A stretch of 64,000 nt of DNA from Chelativorans petroleitrophicus (GCF_025398195.1 NZ_JAODNV010000006.1:231271-295270); one strand, 5' to 3'; positions 17,994-28,366 are shown, counted from the first letter of the stretch. Numbers and translations are program-made. The notes: generated by a model from the letters alone, not told the origin.

Positions 17994-20900
17994 CTATTGC
18001 AACTTTCCTGCCGTGGCCGCCGCATGCTCGAGCTCCCGCTCCAGCCGCGCTTCCTCTTCGACCTTGGGCGTGATGAATCGGCCAAGAAGCAGATAGGCGA
18101 CCGGGGTGAGATAGAGCGTGGAGAGGGCGGAAAGGCCTAGTCCTCCGACGATCACCCACCCGAGCGCGACGCGGGCTTCCGCGCCCGCGCCGGTTGCGAG
18201 AACGAGCGGCAGGCCGCCCACCACGGTGCAGATCATGGTCATGGCCACCGGACGCAGGCGAATGAGCGCGGCCTGCTCGACGGCCTCGCGAACACCGAGC
18301 CCCCGGTCGCGCAGCTGGTTTGCGAATTCCACCACGAGAATGCCGTTCTTCGCCATGATGCCTACGAGCAGCACCAGCCCGATCTGGCTGTAGACGTTCA
18401 GGCTGGTGCCGGTCAGCAGCAGCGCGAAGACCGCGCAGGCAAGCCCCAGCGGAACGGTGGCCATGATGATTAGCGCGCTCACGAAACTCTCGAACTGCGC
18501 GGCCAGCACCAGAAGGATGATCACCAGGGCGAAGCCGAAGGTGGTTAGCATGCTGCCTTCGGTCTCGCCCAGGGTGGCGGCTTCGGCGAGCGGGATGATC
18601 CGGCTGCCGGACGGCAGATGGGGCTCGGCGATCTCGCGCACCCGTTCCAGGGCCTCGCCCAAGGGGAAATCAGGCGCAAGGCCCGTGGTGATCTCCACCA
18701 CGCGGAGCTGCTGTTCCCGGTCGAGCGAAGGCGGCACGGCCATTTCGCGCAGAGTGGTTATCGTGGAAAGCGGGACGAAACGCCCGTCTCCTGTCCTGAT
18801 GAAGATGTTTTCCAGATCCGTCGGGTCATTGACGGGATTGGTGGTGGAAAGAAGCTTCACGTCGAAGCTGTCGTCGTCGATGAAGACCGACCCGATCTTG
18901 CGGCCGTCAAGCAGGGCCTGCAGGGCTTCTCCCAGACCGGTGATGCTGATGCCGAGGTCGGCCGCGCGCTGGCGGTCGATCTCGACCTTGAGCTGTGGTT
19001 GCGTTGCGTCGTCCGAAAGGCGCGGCTGCTGAAAGCGCGGGTCCTCCTCCAGATCGGCGACAATGGCCATGGCAGCCTCGGTCAGCCGCTCGTAGCTGCT
19101 GCCGCCCACGGCGAATCTCAGTCCGCTGCCGGAGCCCCGGATGCCTAGGCTGTTAGGCTGGTAGGCGAAAGCGCGCACGCCGGGCACCTGGGCTGCCAGC
19201 GCATTGACCTCGTCGAGAATCTCCTGCTGCGTGCGCTCCCGCTCTTCCCAAGGTGCCAGCGTCAGTACCAGGAAGCCGGAATTGCCGCCGCCCATCCCTG
19301 TGATGGAGAAGGTGCTGTACACCTCGCCGGACTCGCGCAGCGGCTCGATCATCGATTCTATCTGCCGCATCTTGCCCGCTACATAGTCGACGCTGACGCC
19401 CTGCGGAGCGGTCACGCGCATGAAGGCGGCCGAACGGTCCTCCGGCGGCGTCAACTCGGATTTGATCGTGCCAAACAGGCCGTAGGCGGCGGCCGCGAAC
19501 AGCGCCGAGACAACCAGGACCAGGACCGGCGCATTGAGGCAGAAGTGCAGGCTTCGCCTGTAAAGATTGGCCAGAACCGCCCCGAGGCGCGCAACCGGCC
19601 CGCTGGTGTGCTCCTCCCGCATCTCGCCGGAAGACAGCGTGCGTGAGGCCAGCATCGGGCACAGCGACAGCGCCACGATGGACGACAGGAAAACGGAAAA
19701 CGCCAGCACGAAACCGAACTCGCGGAACAGGCCTCCCGCCTGGCCGGGAAGGAAGGAGAGCGGTACGAAGACGGCGATCAGGGTTGCCGTGGTGGCGATC
19801 ACGGCGAAGAAGACCTCCCTGGTGCCCAGCACTGCCGCCGCGCGCGGCCCCATCCCCTGATTGCGCCGGCGCACAATGTTTTCCAACACCACGATGGCGT
19901 CATCGACCACGAGGCCGGTGGCGAGCACGAGCGCAAGCAGCGTGAGAATGTTGATGGAGAAGCCCACCAGATAGATCGCCGCAACGGTGCCGATCAACGC
20001 CACCGGGATGGCAACGCCGGGGATGATGGTGGCGCGCAGGTCCCGCAGGAAGATGTAGATGACAAGCAGCACGACGGTGACCGAAAGGATGAGCGCGATT
20101 TCCACCTCGTGGATGGCGCCGCGGATGAAAATCGCCTCGTCGCTGGTCACCTGAATGGACATGCCCTCGGGCAGGGCAGGCTGAAGCTCCTCGACAACCT
20201 TTTGCACGCCGGCTGATATGTCCAGCGTGTTGGACTGTGCCTGCCGCACGATCCCAAGCCCGATGCCCGTCCGGCCGTTGGTGCGGAGCCTGCTTTCCCC
20301 TTCGTCGGGGCCGAGAATGACGGTAGCAACGTCGCCCAGCCGCACGTTCTCTGCTATCTGGATGCTCTCGAAATCCTCCGGCGTGGTGATGGAGGAGGAG
20401 GCGCGCACGATGAGATCCTGCGTGCTGTTCGTGAGCGAGCCTGCGGGGCTGTCGAAGGCGATGGAGGAAAGCGCGGTGCCGATGTCCCCTACCGTGAGGC
20501 CGTAGCTTGCCAGCCGCGCCTGGTCGATATCGATGCGGAAGATCTTCTCGCGGCCGCCATAGACCTGCACGTCCGCTACGCCCGGTACGGCGGCGAACCT
20601 GTCAACAATCTCATCCTCGACATAGACTGACATGTCCTCGATGGACATGGTGTCGGAGGTGACGGCAAGCCGGATGATCGCCTGCGCGTCCTCGTCGGCC
20701 TTGACGATGACGGGTGCGTCAGCATCTTCGGGAAGCTGGTTTTGAACGCGGCCGACGGCGTCGCGAACGTCGGAGGCCGCGCTGTCGAGATTGACGCTTT
20801 CGCGGAACTCGATCGTCACGCGGCTTCGGCCGAAAGAGGATGAGGATGAGATCGCCGCCACGCCCGCGATGCGGGCCACGGCGCCCTCGATGACCGCCGT

Positions 20901-21128
20901 GATCTCGCGGTCCACCGTTTCCGCCGCCGCTCCGTCGAAATTGGTTCGGACGGAGATGACAGGCCGGTCGACATCGGGCAGTTCGCGCACCTCGACGCCG
21001 AAAAAGGCGGCAAGGCCGGCGACAGCGATCAGCGTGTTGACGACGAAGGCGAAGACGGGCCGGCGGATGAACAGCGCCGTCAGCCCTGCCGCCGAGCCGC
21101 TGATCCCTTTCTCGTTCATCTCAGCCAT
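17994..21128 (-). CDS. RND efflux transporter permease (HAE1-like)
   Basis: A 1,044-residue inner-membrane proton antiporter with the RND layout: TM1 (FAFVVNTLIAVAGLAAFFG), a large periplasmic loop, TM2-6, a second loop and TM7-12. The proton-relay Asp-Asp is seen in GLVVDDAIVVLENIV. The partner is the membrane fusion protein immediately upstream; the start codon lies inside that gene's last codons (8-base overlap). No outer-membrane TolC-like gene and no TetR/LysR regulator adjoin. The substrate cannot be predicted. Confidence 0.93.
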   Translation of the reverse strand: MAEMNEKGISGSAAGLTALFIRRPVFAFVVNTLIAVAGLAAFFGVEVRELPDVDRPVISVRTNFDGAAAETVDREITAVIEGAVARIAGVAAISSSSSFGRSRVTIEFRESVNLDSAASDVRDAVGRVQNQLPEDADAPVIVKADEDAQAIIRLAVTSDTMSIEDMSVYVEDEIVDRFAAVPGVADVQVYGGREKIFRIDIDQARLASYGLTVGDIGTALSSIAFDSPAGSLTNSTQDLIVRASSSITTPEDFESIQIAENVRLGDVATVILGPDEGESRLRTNGRTGIGLGIVRQAQSNTLDISAGVQKVVEELQPALPEGMSIQVTSDEAIFIRGAIHEVEIALILSVTVVLLVIYIFLRDLRATIIPGVAIPVALIGTVAAIYLVGFSINILTLLALVLATGLVVDDAIVVLENIVRRRNQGMGPRAAAVLGTREVFFAVIATTATLIAVFVPLSFLPGQAGGLFREFGFVLAFSVFLSSIVALSLCPMLASRTLSSGEMREEHTSGPVARLGAVLANLYRRSLHFCLNAPVLVLVVSALFAAAAYGLFGTIKSELTPPEDRSAAFMRVTAPQGVSVDYVAGKMRQIESMIEPLRESGEVYSTFSITGMGGGNSGFLVLTLAPWEERERTQQEILDEVNALAAQVPGVRAFAYQPNSLGIRGSGSGLRFAVGGSSYERLTEAAMAIVADLEEDPRFQQPRLSDDATQPQLKVEIDRQRAADLGISITGLGEALQALLDGRKIGSVFIDDDSFDVKLLSTTNPVNDPTDLENIFIRTGDGRFVPLSTITTLREMAVPPSLDREQQLRVVEITTGLAPDFPLGEALERVREIAEPHLPSGSRIIPLAEAATLGETEGSMLTTFGFALVIILLVLAAQFESFVSALIIMATVPLGLACAVFALLLTGTSLNVYSQIGLVLLVGIMAKNGILVVEFANQLRDRGLGVREAVEQAALIRLRPVAMTMICTVVGGLPLVLATGAGAEARVALGWVIVGGLGLSALSTLYLTPVAYLLLGRFITPKVEEEARLERELEHAAATAGKLQ

Positions 21129-22269
21129 CGGCGGCCTGCCCTGATGCAACGTTACCGGCCACCGGAATCGGCAGGCCCTCGCGTACCGCATGCACGCCTT
21201 CGACCACCACATGGTCGCCGTCGAGGAAGGCGCCGTCGACCAGTACGCTGTCAGCATTGCGCTGGATCACGCGCACCGGCGTTCTCACCGCCGCGCCTTC
21301 GCGCACTACCCAGACGTATGCGCCTTCCGTACTCCACTGCACCGACAGCGGATTGACAGCCGGGAAGCTTTCGCCCGGAAACTGCATGGAGACCCGGAAC
21401 GCCATGCCGGCGCGCAGCGTATCGGCAGGATTGGCGATCTTGCCCTGCACGTGCAGGGTGCGGCTGTTGGGGTCAACTTGGTTGTCTATGACGGCGACGG
21501 TACCCTCATAGGTCTCGTCCGGGCGAGCGATGGAGGAGGCCGTTAGCGGCATGCCGACCTTGATGAGCCGCGCGAAGCGCTCGGGAACCCAGAAGTCCAC
21601 GAGTATCTCCGAACGGTCGTCAATGGTGGCAATATCGGTCGAGGAAGTGACATAGTCGCCCGGCGAAACCGGCAGAATGCCGACCGTACCGCTGATCGGG
21701 GCGATGATGTCGCGGCGCTCCAGCGCCAGCCGCGCCTCGCGCAGTTCAAGCTCGGCGTTGCGCACCGCAAGCTCGGCCTCAGTAAGCTGCACGGCAGTCA
21801 CCGTGTTGGAGGACCGCAGCGCCCTGATGCGCTCAAGCCGCGCGCGGGCATCGTCAAGCGCCAGCTCCGCGCGATCGACGGCGATGCGCTCCGCTTCGGA
21901 ATCCATGCGCGCGATCACGTCGCCGGCCTCGACCTCCGCTCCCGGCTCCACCAGGATTTCCATAAGACGTCCGGAGGTGTAGGGGCGCAGCGCCACGGTG
22001 TAGCGCGACTTGCCCGTGCCGACGGCCGTCAGCCGGTCGTTGATCGTGGCGTTCGTGACTGGAGCAGTGATCACCGGGCTTTCCACACGTGCGGCCATAC
22101 GGCCGGCGCGGCCTTCACGTTCGCCGGGGGCGGTTGCCGCCGCAGCCGGGGCCTGAATGAGGCCCCAGTCCGCTGCCATTTGCCGGGCGCCTGGAAAATA
22201 GTGGAACCATAGCGCGCCTGCCGCCAGCAGAATGATGAGAGACCACAGGGCCTGCTTCCACCAGGACAT
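21121..22269 (-). CDS. RND efflux membrane fusion protein (periplasmic adaptor)
   Basis: A 382-residue protein. A single N-terminal membrane anchor (ALWSLIILLAAGALWF) is followed by the lipoyl half-motifs (GRLMEILVEPGAEVEAGDVIA and RRDIIAPISGTVG) flanking an alpha-helical hairpin of about 70 residues, then beta-barrel and membrane-proximal domains. It links the RND pump to an outer-membrane channel. ATG 22269 has ggag seven bases upstream; a longer frame from 22317 is less likely. It is the first gene of a two-gene operon. Confidence 0.92.
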   Translation of the reverse strand: MSWWKQALWSLIILLAAGALWFHYFPGARQMAADWGLIQAPAAAATAPGEREGRAGRMAARVESPVITAPVTNATINDRLTAVGTGKSRYTVALRPYTSGRLMEILVEPGAEVEAGDVIARMDSEAERIAVDRAELALDDARARLERIRALRSSNTVTAVQLTEAELAVRNAELELREARLALERRDIIAPISGTVGILPVSPGDYVTSSTDIATIDDRSEILVDFWVPERFARLIKVGMPLTASSIARPDETYEGTVAVIDNQVDPNSRTLHVQGKIANPADTLRAGMAFRVSMQFPGESFPAVNPLSVQWSTEGAYVWVVREGAAVRTPVRVIQRNADSVLVDGAFLDGDHVVVEGVHAVREGLPIPVAGNVASGQAADG

Positions 22270-22574
22270 TCGTTTCTCCGGAGCGAAAATCGTCGACGGG
22301 AACGCCGTACACGCCAAACCGCGTGCCCGTTATCGTCCCTTTTACGGCAATATGGGGTTCGATTTCATCAGCAGTATTATTAATTCGCGGTAAGGGTATG
22401 ACATAGAAGCCGCCAATGGAAAAATTACGCGCTCTGGCTGGACAGTCACGCGCCAAAGTCCAGGGAAGGCAGCGTGTTTGAAGCGCGCGGAAAACCCGGC
22501 ACGCGCGTGATCTCAGGTCAAACTGCAAAGCCGGCTTTCGGAACAAGCGTACCGTCTTCCACGTTCCCTCCGCC
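22270..22574. other. Divergent intergenic region (efflux operon / oxidase cluster)
   Basis: This 305-base gap holds the promoters of both divergent operons. It includes a locally AT-rich patch (about 22350-22400, with attattaattcg). I see no gene, no complete promoter pair and no convincing terminator. Confidence 0.4.
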
Positions 22575-23162
22575 ATGGAGGATCCCGCCAGTTTTCTGAC
22601 CCGGCATATGGCGGCGCATATCGTGGTCATGAATATCGCCGCGCCTTTTCTCGTCATCCTGTTTCGGCGGGTCGCGGTCATTGCGCCGAATCCGGCTTCT
22701 GCGCGTTGGATCGGCCCGGCAACCGCGGTTCAGATCGCGCTCCTCTGGGGCTGGCATCTGCCTGCGCCTCTGGCCTTCGCTTATACCGTTCTCGGCGCGC
22801 TCATGCTGATGCATGTTTCCCTGTTCGGCGCTGCGCTCTGGTTCTGGTGGACTGTTCTGGAAGAGGCGGAAAGTGCCCGCTGGCGGGCTCTTGGCGCGCT
22901 TCTGATAACGGGCAAGGTATTCTGCCTTTTGGGCGTGCTGCTTACCTTCGCGCCGCGCGCGCTGTTCGTACGGGCGGCTGAATTGTGCCTGGGCGCAGGC
23001 ACGGCCGCAGGGTCGCTGTTGCAGGACCAGCAGCTGGCGGGGCTTCTCATGCTGGTCGCGTGCCCGCTTACCTATGTGCTGGCGGGTGTGGTGATCGCCG
23101 CCCGCTGGCTTGGTGATATCGAGCGCCGCGGGCCGTCTCTCCTTCCGGATCCCAGCGTTTGA
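22575..23162 (+). CDS. CtaG-like cytochrome c oxidase assembly protein (caa3 type)
   Basis: A 195-residue multi-pass membrane protein with MAAHIVVMNIAAPFL near the N-terminus, WGWHLPAPLAFAYT and a QQLAGLLMLVACPLTYVLAG helix, matching the caa3_CtaG family. It is thought to help copper delivery or assembly of haem-copper oxidases. It opens the oxidase cluster and is shorter than the 250-300 residue members, so a first helix may be missing or the start may be elsewhere. The next start is three bases past its stop. Confidence 0.75.
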   Translation: MEDPASFLTRHMAAHIVVMNIAAPFLVILFRRVAVIAPNPASARWIGPATAVQIALLWGWHLPAPLAFAYTVLGALMLMHVSLFGAALWFWWTVLEEAESARWRALGALLITGKVFCLLGVLLTFAPRALFVRAAELCLGAGTAAGSLLQDQQLAGLLMLVACPLTYVLAGVVIAARWLGDIERRGPSLLPDPSV

Positions 23163-23164
23163 CG

Positions 23165-24298
23165 ATGCTCGGGATCAAGCTTCCCCATTGGCGGGCGATC
23201 CTTTGGGGTGCTCTTGTGGCGATCCTAGGAGTGGTGCTTCTCGGCACGGTCTTCGTCTTTTCCGGCCTTTACAATGTCGCCGCTTCCGCTCGGCACTTCG
23301 ATATCAGCAACGCGCTGATCCGCCTGACCCTTCGACGTTCCGTTGAAATGCGCAGCCTTTCCGTCACGCCCCCGGGCGATCTCTCCGACACCCGGCTGGC
23401 CCGGCTCGGCGCTCGGCACTTTGCGCTCGGCTGCGCGCCGTGCCATGCTTCTCCCGTCTCTGCGCAGAGCCCAGTGGCGGCCGGGATGTATCCGGCGCCG
23501 CCCCTCCTGACGGAAGCGGTAGAGACCTGGCGGACGGAGGAGCTTTTCTGGATCGTCAGACACGGGCTGAAGTTCACCGGCATGCCCTCCTGGCCGGCGG
23601 AGGAGCGCGGCGACGAAGTATGGGCGCTGGTGGCGTTCCTGGAGCGCTTGCCCGGCATGAGCGAAAGGGACTACGCCGCCCTGGCGGGCACGGAGCTGGC
23701 GCCCGGTGCCGCGGATTTCACCTTCGCTCCCACGGCAGATACAGACCGGCTCGTTGCTGCTTGCGAGAACTGCCACGGCAATGCCGAAAGCGCGCCTGTC
23801 CATCCGCTGGCGCCGCCGCTTGACGGGCAGAAGCAGCCTTACCTCGAGCGCTCGCTGAGGGAATATGCAGCCAACCGACGCCAGAGCGGCATCATGGAGG
23901 CTGCGGCGGGGGAATTGGCGCCCGAAGCGATCGGCGAGCTGGCCCGGGTTTTTGCTGAAAGGGAAGCGCCCGTGACGGTAAAGCCAGGCGAGCGGGACAC
24001 GGGGTCGATGGAGCGCGGTGCCGCGATCGCGCTTGACGGTGTGCGCGGTGACGACATTCCGGCCTGCCGCTCCTGCCATTCGGTCAGCACATCCGGCCAG
24101 TTTCCCCGTCTCGGCGGGCTTCCGGCGGAATACATCATGACGCAGCTCGAGCTCTTCCGTGCGGGCGTGCGGGCGGATTCGGTCTATGCCGCGATCATGG
24201 CCCCGATCGCCGCCCGGCTGAGTGACGAGCAGATCAGGGATGTCGCAGCCTATTTCGCTGCCGCTCCGGAGAGGGGAGAGGAGGCGGCCGCAAGATGA
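23165..24298 (+). CDS. Membrane-anchored tri-haem cytochrome c
   Basis: A 377-residue protein with one N-terminal membrane helix (ILWGALVAILGVVLLGTVFVF) and three CxxCH haem sites: CAPCH, CENCH and CRSCH. Three c-type domains in one chain suggest an electron-delivery subunit for the oxidase encoded downstream. ATG 23165 lies just past the stop of the preceding gene; the ATGA junction with coxB implies co-translation. It may donate electrons to the cytochrome c domain fused to CoxB. Confidence 0.85.
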   Translation: MLGIKLPHWRAILWGALVAILGVVLLGTVFVFSGLYNVAASARHFDISNALIRLTLRRSVEMRSLSVTPPGDLSDTRLARLGARHFALGCAPCHASPVSAQSPVAAGMYPAPPLLTEAVETWRTEELFWIVRHGLKFTGMPSWPAEERGDEVWALVAFLERLPGMSERDYAALAGTELAPGAADFTFAPTADTDRLVAACENCHGNAESAPVHPLAPPLDGQKQPYLERSLREYAANRRQSGIMEAAAGELAPEAIGELARVFAEREAPVTVKPGERDTGSMERGAAIALDGVRGDDIPACRSCHSVSTSGQFPRLGGLPAEYIMTQLELFRAGVRADSVYAAIMAPIAARLSDEQIRDVAAYFAAAPERGEEAAAR

Positions 24299-25362
24299 GG
24301 CCAGGCACCATGCAAAGCGTTGCAATGCGCCCGTGGCGACTTGTGGGAGGCGGTCTTCCGGCCGCATGTTGCTTGAGATGGAGCTGCGCTGCGCTTTTTT
24401 CCTCTCTCCTTGCCGCTGGCTGCTCCGGCCCCCAATCGGCGCTCTCGCCAAGCGGTGTCGAAGCGCTGCACATCGATCCCCTCTTCTGGACAGCCACCTG
24501 GACCGGCGTCCTGGTGACATTGATGATCGTGGTGCTGGTGGCGGTTGCGCTTTACGGCCCGCCGCCCTGGCGCGCGTGGCTCGGTCGCGACTGGATCGTC
24601 ATCGGAGGCGGCATCGTCCTTCCCATCCTCGTTCTCACTGGACTGTTCGTCTACGCCCTCCTTGTCATGCAGGCGGGCGCCCTGCGCAGTGCGCAGGCGG
24701 GCGAAGACACGATTACTGTGACAGTGACAGGCAAACGCTGGTGGTGGGAGGTGACCTACGCCACGCCGCAAGGCGAGCCTATCGTCAGCGCCAATGAGAT
24801 CAGGTTGCCCGTGGGTCGCCCCGTGCGCCTGCTTCTTGAATCTGACAATGTGATCCACAGCTTCTGGGCGCCGCAGATCGCCGGCAAGCTGGATATGATC
24901 CCCGGGCGGACCAATGAAGTGGTCCTGGAGGCGACCGAGCCGGGCGTCAGCCGTGGGCAATGCGCGGAATATTGTGGCGGCCCCCATGCCCTGATGTCCT
25001 TCTTCGTCATCGCGATGCCCGAGGAGGATTATGCCGCGTGGCTCGCGCGTGAAGCGGAGCCGGGCGCGGAACCGGATACGCCGCAAGCGGCGCACGGGCA
25101 GGAGGTGTTTTTCGAGAATGGGTGCGGCGCGTGCCACCGCATAGGCGGAACCCCGGCGCAAGGCGTGATCGGCCCGGACCTGACGCATGTGGGCAGCCGG
25201 CACTCGCTGGCCGCCGCCACGCTGCCCAACGATGCGGAAGCCTTCGCGCGCTGGATCACCGACAACCAGCACATCAAGCCGGACAATCTGATGCCGCCCT
25301 TCCGCCAGCTTTCCGCGCCGGACCTTGCAGCACTTGCCGCCTATCTGGACGGGCTGGAGTGA
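24295..25362 (+). CDS. coxB: Cytochrome c oxidase subunit II with fused cytochrome c
   Basis: 355 residues. A lipobox (LLAAGC) at the N-terminus, two membrane helices and a cupredoxin domain with the full CuA set: VIHSFWAP plus Cys223, Cys227, His231 and Met234 in CAEYCGGPHALM. A C-terminal class I cytochrome c domain carries CGACH at 277-281 and a Met ligand probably in LMPPF. This is the caa3-type architecture, in which electrons pass from haem c to CuA. The start overlaps the preceding cytochrome stop. Confidence 0.93.
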   Translation: MRPGTMQSVAMRPWRLVGGGLPAACCLRWSCAALFSSLLAAGCSGPQSALSPSGVEALHIDPLFWTATWTGVLVTLMIVVLVAVALYGPPPWRAWLGRDWIVIGGGIVLPILVLTGLFVYALLVMQAGALRSAQAGEDTITVTVTGKRWWWEVTYATPQGEPIVSANEIRLPVGRPVRLLLESDNVIHSFWAPQIAGKLDMIPGRTNEVVLEATEPGVSRGQCAEYCGGPHALMSFFVIAMPEEDYAAWLAREAEPGAEPDTPQAAHGQEVFFENGCGACHRIGGTPAQGVIGPDLTHVGSRHSLAAATLPNDAEAFARWITDNQHIKPDNLMPPFRQLSAPDLAALAAYLDGLE

Positions 25363-25365
25363 GCC

Positions 25366-27900
25366 ATGGAAAGGGATCTCCCCAACACGGCCCCGAGGCC
25401 CGACGGCGAGCTGGAGACGCTGAAGCGCGCCTGGGCGGTGCCGCGCGGCTTCCGCCTGGTCACCGCGGTCAACAATCAGGTGATCGGCATTCTCTATATC
25501 GGTGCCGCTCTCCTGTTCTTCATCCTTGCGGGCATCCTGGCGCTCATCATGCGCACGCAGCTCGCCGTGCCGGAGAACGATCTCGTCAGCCAGGATTTCT
25601 ACAATCAGATCTTCACCATGCACGGCACCACGATGATGTTCCTCTTCGCCGTGCCTGTGGTGGAGGCGCTGGGCGTGATGCTCCTGCCGCAGATGCTGGC
25701 AGCGAGAGACCTGCCGTTCCCGCGGCTCTCCGCCTTTGCCATCTGGGCCTATATCATCGGCGGGCTGGTCTTCTTTTCCACCGTCTTCTACGACCTGGCG
25801 CCCAAGGGCGGCTGGTTCATGTACCCGCCGCTGACGCTGAAGGAGTATTCGCCGGGCGACAATGCCGATTTCTGGCTGCTCGGTATCGGCTTTATCGAGA
25901 TTTCGGCGATCGCCGGCGCGATCGAGATCGTGGTGGGGACGCTGAGGACGCGCCCGCCGGGCATGTCGCTCGTCAGGATGCCGATCTTCGCCTGGGCGAT
26001 GCTGATCTTCGCCGCCATGATCATGATCGCCTTTCCGGCGGTCATCCTCGGCACGATGCTTCTCGAAATCGAGCGGTCCTTCGGCTGGCCCTTCTTCACC
26101 GCCGAAAAGGGCGGCGATCCGCTTCTATGGCAGCATCTTTTCTGGTTCTTCGGTCATCCGGAGGTCTACATCATCTTCCTTCCGGCGGCGGGACTCGTCT
26201 CTATGATGGTGCCCACGATGGCGCGCCACCCGCTGGTGGGCTACCGGCTGATCGTGGTGGCGCTGATCGCCACCGGCTTCTTCTCCTTCGGCCTGTGGGT
26301 GCACCACATGTTCACCACGGGCATTCCCTCGCTCAGCCTCGGCTTCTTTTCAGCCGCCAGCATGGCGGTAGCCGTGCCTTCCGGAATCCAGGTCTTCTCC
26401 TGGATCGCCACGATGGCCGCCGGCAGGCCGCGCTTCCGTATCACCACGCCGTCCCTCTTCATCCTCGGCTTTCTCTTCATCTTCACCGTCGGCGGGGTGA
26501 CGGGCGTGATGGTGGCGCTGGTGCCGGTCGATTTCCAGGTGCACGACACCTATTTCGTCGTTGCCCATTTTCACTACGTGCTGATCGGCGGGATGGTATT
26601 CCCGCTCTTCGCCACGTTCTATTACTGGACCCCGATGGTGAGCCGGAACATGCTGTCCGAAACCCTCGGGCGCTGGGTGTTCTGGCTGATGTTCGTGGGC
26701 TTCAACGTGTCTTTCTTTCCCATGCACATCACCGGCCTGCTCGGCATGCCGCGCAGGGTTTGGACCTATCCCGAAGGTCTCGGCTGGGAGACGCTCAACA
26801 TGATCTCCACCGTGGGCGCCTATGTCCTGGCTGCCGGCGTGGCGCTTTTCGTCTTCGACCTGTTCCGCCGCTTCCGGCCCACCTTTGCCGACAGTGTCGA
26901 CAACCCTTGGGGCGCAGGTACGCTGGAATGGCTGCCCACGGATACCTACTCCACGCGAAGCATCCCGTATGTGAAAAGCCGGGAGCCGCTGTGGGACCAG
27001 CCGGAGCTTGCACGCGAGGTGGAGGAGGGGAGGCACTTCCTCCCCGGCGCGCCAACCGGCGGGCGCGAGACCATCGTCACGAGCCCGATCGATGCGCGGC
27101 CGCAATACGTCATCCGCATGCCCGGTCCGGGCTGGATGCCGCTTCTGGCCGCGGTCGGCATGGCCGGCTTCTTCCTGCTCTTGACAGTCAAGCTGGTGGT
27201 CCCCGCCGTTCTATCCGGCATCGTCATGATCGTGGCCTGCTTCATCTGGGCCTGGAAGCTCGATCATGGCCCGGAGATTCCTTCCGTCGAGATCGGCGCG
27301 GGCGTCCGGCTGCCGACCTATATGGCCGGGCCGCTCTCGCATGCGTGGTGGGCGATGGTGGTGCTGATCATCGTCGCGTCTTCGCTCTACATCGCCTACG
27401 TCTTTTCCTATCTCTATCTTTGGGTGGTCTCGCCGGAAGTGTGGCCCGCGGCAGCGGGCGTGCCTGGACTGCCGGAGGAAGCCTGGCCTGTGAGCGCCGG
27501 GGTGCTTGTGGTGGCGGGCTCGGCACTGGTGAGCGCCGCGGGGCGGCTGCTTCCACGGCCGGGCAGGGGAGCGCGGGCCTTTGCCCTCCTCCTCGGCCTT
27601 GGCGCGATCAGCTTCCTTGCCGCGCTCATTTGCGAGGGTTTAAGCCACTGGCAAACCGGCCTGCGCCCGACAGACAGCGCCTATGGCGCCATGGTCTATA
27701 TGGCGAGCTTTCTCAACCTTCAGGTCATCGCAGCCTGCACGATCCTCGCCCTTTATGCCATCGCGCGCTATTTCGCGGGCAAGCTCGACACTGAGCGGCG
27801 GGTGAACTTCGACAACGCCGCGCTGCTTTACTACTACGCTGCCATGCAGATGCTGCTGGGGCTTGTGCTGCTCCACGGCTTTCCGCCACTGGCAAGCTGA
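25366..27900 (+). CDS. Cytochrome c oxidase subunit I-III fusion
   Basis: 844 residues. The N-terminal about 560 residues are subunit I with WFFGHPEVYI (CuB His and Tyr of the His-Tyr crosslink), HHMFTTGIP and VAHFHYVL (haem a3 ligand region). The C-terminal about 270 residues, after a linker, form a subunit III-like helix bundle (SHAWWAMVVLIIVASSLY onward). It is the proton-pumping catalytic core reducing O2 to water. Fused CoxA-CoxC proteins are known in caa3-type oxidases. It starts three bases after coxB. Confidence 0.93.
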   Translation: MERDLPNTAPRPDGELETLKRAWAVPRGFRLVTAVNNQVIGILYIGAALLFFILAGILALIMRTQLAVPENDLVSQDFYNQIFTMHGTTMMFLFAVPVVEALGVMLLPQMLAARDLPFPRLSAFAIWAYIIGGLVFFSTVFYDLAPKGGWFMYPPLTLKEYSPGDNADFWLLGIGFIEISAIAGAIEIVVGTLRTRPPGMSLVRMPIFAWAMLIFAAMIMIAFPAVILGTMLLEIERSFGWPFFTAEKGGDPLLWQHLFWFFGHPEVYIIFLPAAGLVSMMVPTMARHPLVGYRLIVVALIATGFFSFGLWVHHMFTTGIPSLSLGFFSAASMAVAVPSGIQVFSWIATMAAGRPRFRITTPSLFILGFLFIFTVGGVTGVMVALVPVDFQVHDTYFVVAHFHYVLIGGMVFPLFATFYYWTPMVSRNMLSETLGRWVFWLMFVGFNVSFFPMHITGLLGMPRRVWTYPEGLGWETLNMISTVGAYVLAAGVALFVFDLFRRFRPTFADSVDNPWGAGTLEWLPTDTYSTRSIPYVKSREPLWDQPELAREVEEGRHFLPGAPTGGRETIVTSPIDARPQYVIRMPGPGWMPLLAAVGMAGFFLLLTVKLVVPAVLSGIVMIVACFIWAWKLDHGPEIPSVEIGAGVRLPTYMAGPLSHAWWAMVVLIIVASSLYIAYVFSYLYLWVVSPEVWPAAAGVPGLPEEAWPVSAGVLVVAGSALVSAAGRLLPRPGRGARAFALLLGLGAISFLAALICEGLSHWQTGLRPTDSAYGAMVYMASFLNLQVIAACTILALYAIARYFAGKLDTERRVNFDNAALLYYYAAMQMLLGLVLLHGFPPLAS

Positions 27901-27912
27901 GGGAGCGAGGCC

Positions 27913-28296
27913 ATGGGCAGCCTTGAGGACCTGCGCAATCCCGGAGAAAGGCCCGGCACCTTCGCCATGCTCATCTATCTGATGCTCGGGCCGATGCTCT
28001 GGGGTCTGCATCTGACGCTGATCTATGGCGCCAACACGCTGATATGTGCTCTTGGCGGTGGTGCTGCTGCCTCAAGGGCCACTGTCATTACAGCTACCGT
28101 TCTGATCGCGGTTCCGCTCTCTCTAGTGCTCCTCATACAGCGCCGAGCCGGTCGCCTGTTCGGCATCGCGGACGGCAGAGCCGGGCAACGGACCTACGAC
28201 GCCATCTCCCGTCTCACGGGCCTGCTTTCGCTCGCCGGAATTCTGTGGGCGGGAACGGCTGCCGCCATTCTCAGTGCCTGCGTGCAGGGCCGCTGA
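27913..28296 (+). CDS. Small membrane protein of the oxidase cluster
   Basis: 127 residues with three hydrophobic segments: FAMLIYLMLGPMLWGLHL, ATVITATVLIAVPLSLVLL and LLSLAGILWAGTAAAIL. The start is 12 bases past the CoxA-C stop with gggagcgagg upstream, so it is almost certainly co-transcribed. I do not recognise a named family. By position it may be a subunit IV-like or assembly component of the oxidase. Confidence 0.75.
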   Translation: MGSLEDLRNPGERPGTFAMLIYLMLGPMLWGLHLTLIYGANTLICALGGGAAASRATVITATVLIAVPLSLVLLIQRRAGRLFGIADGRAGQRTYDAISRLTGLLSLAGILWAGTAAAILSACVQGR

Positions 28297-28366
28297 TCTG
28301 ACGCGGAACCAAGTGCCGCCCCCGGGGATTGGGACGGGGCGGCAACTGGCGCTGCACGAGGTAACC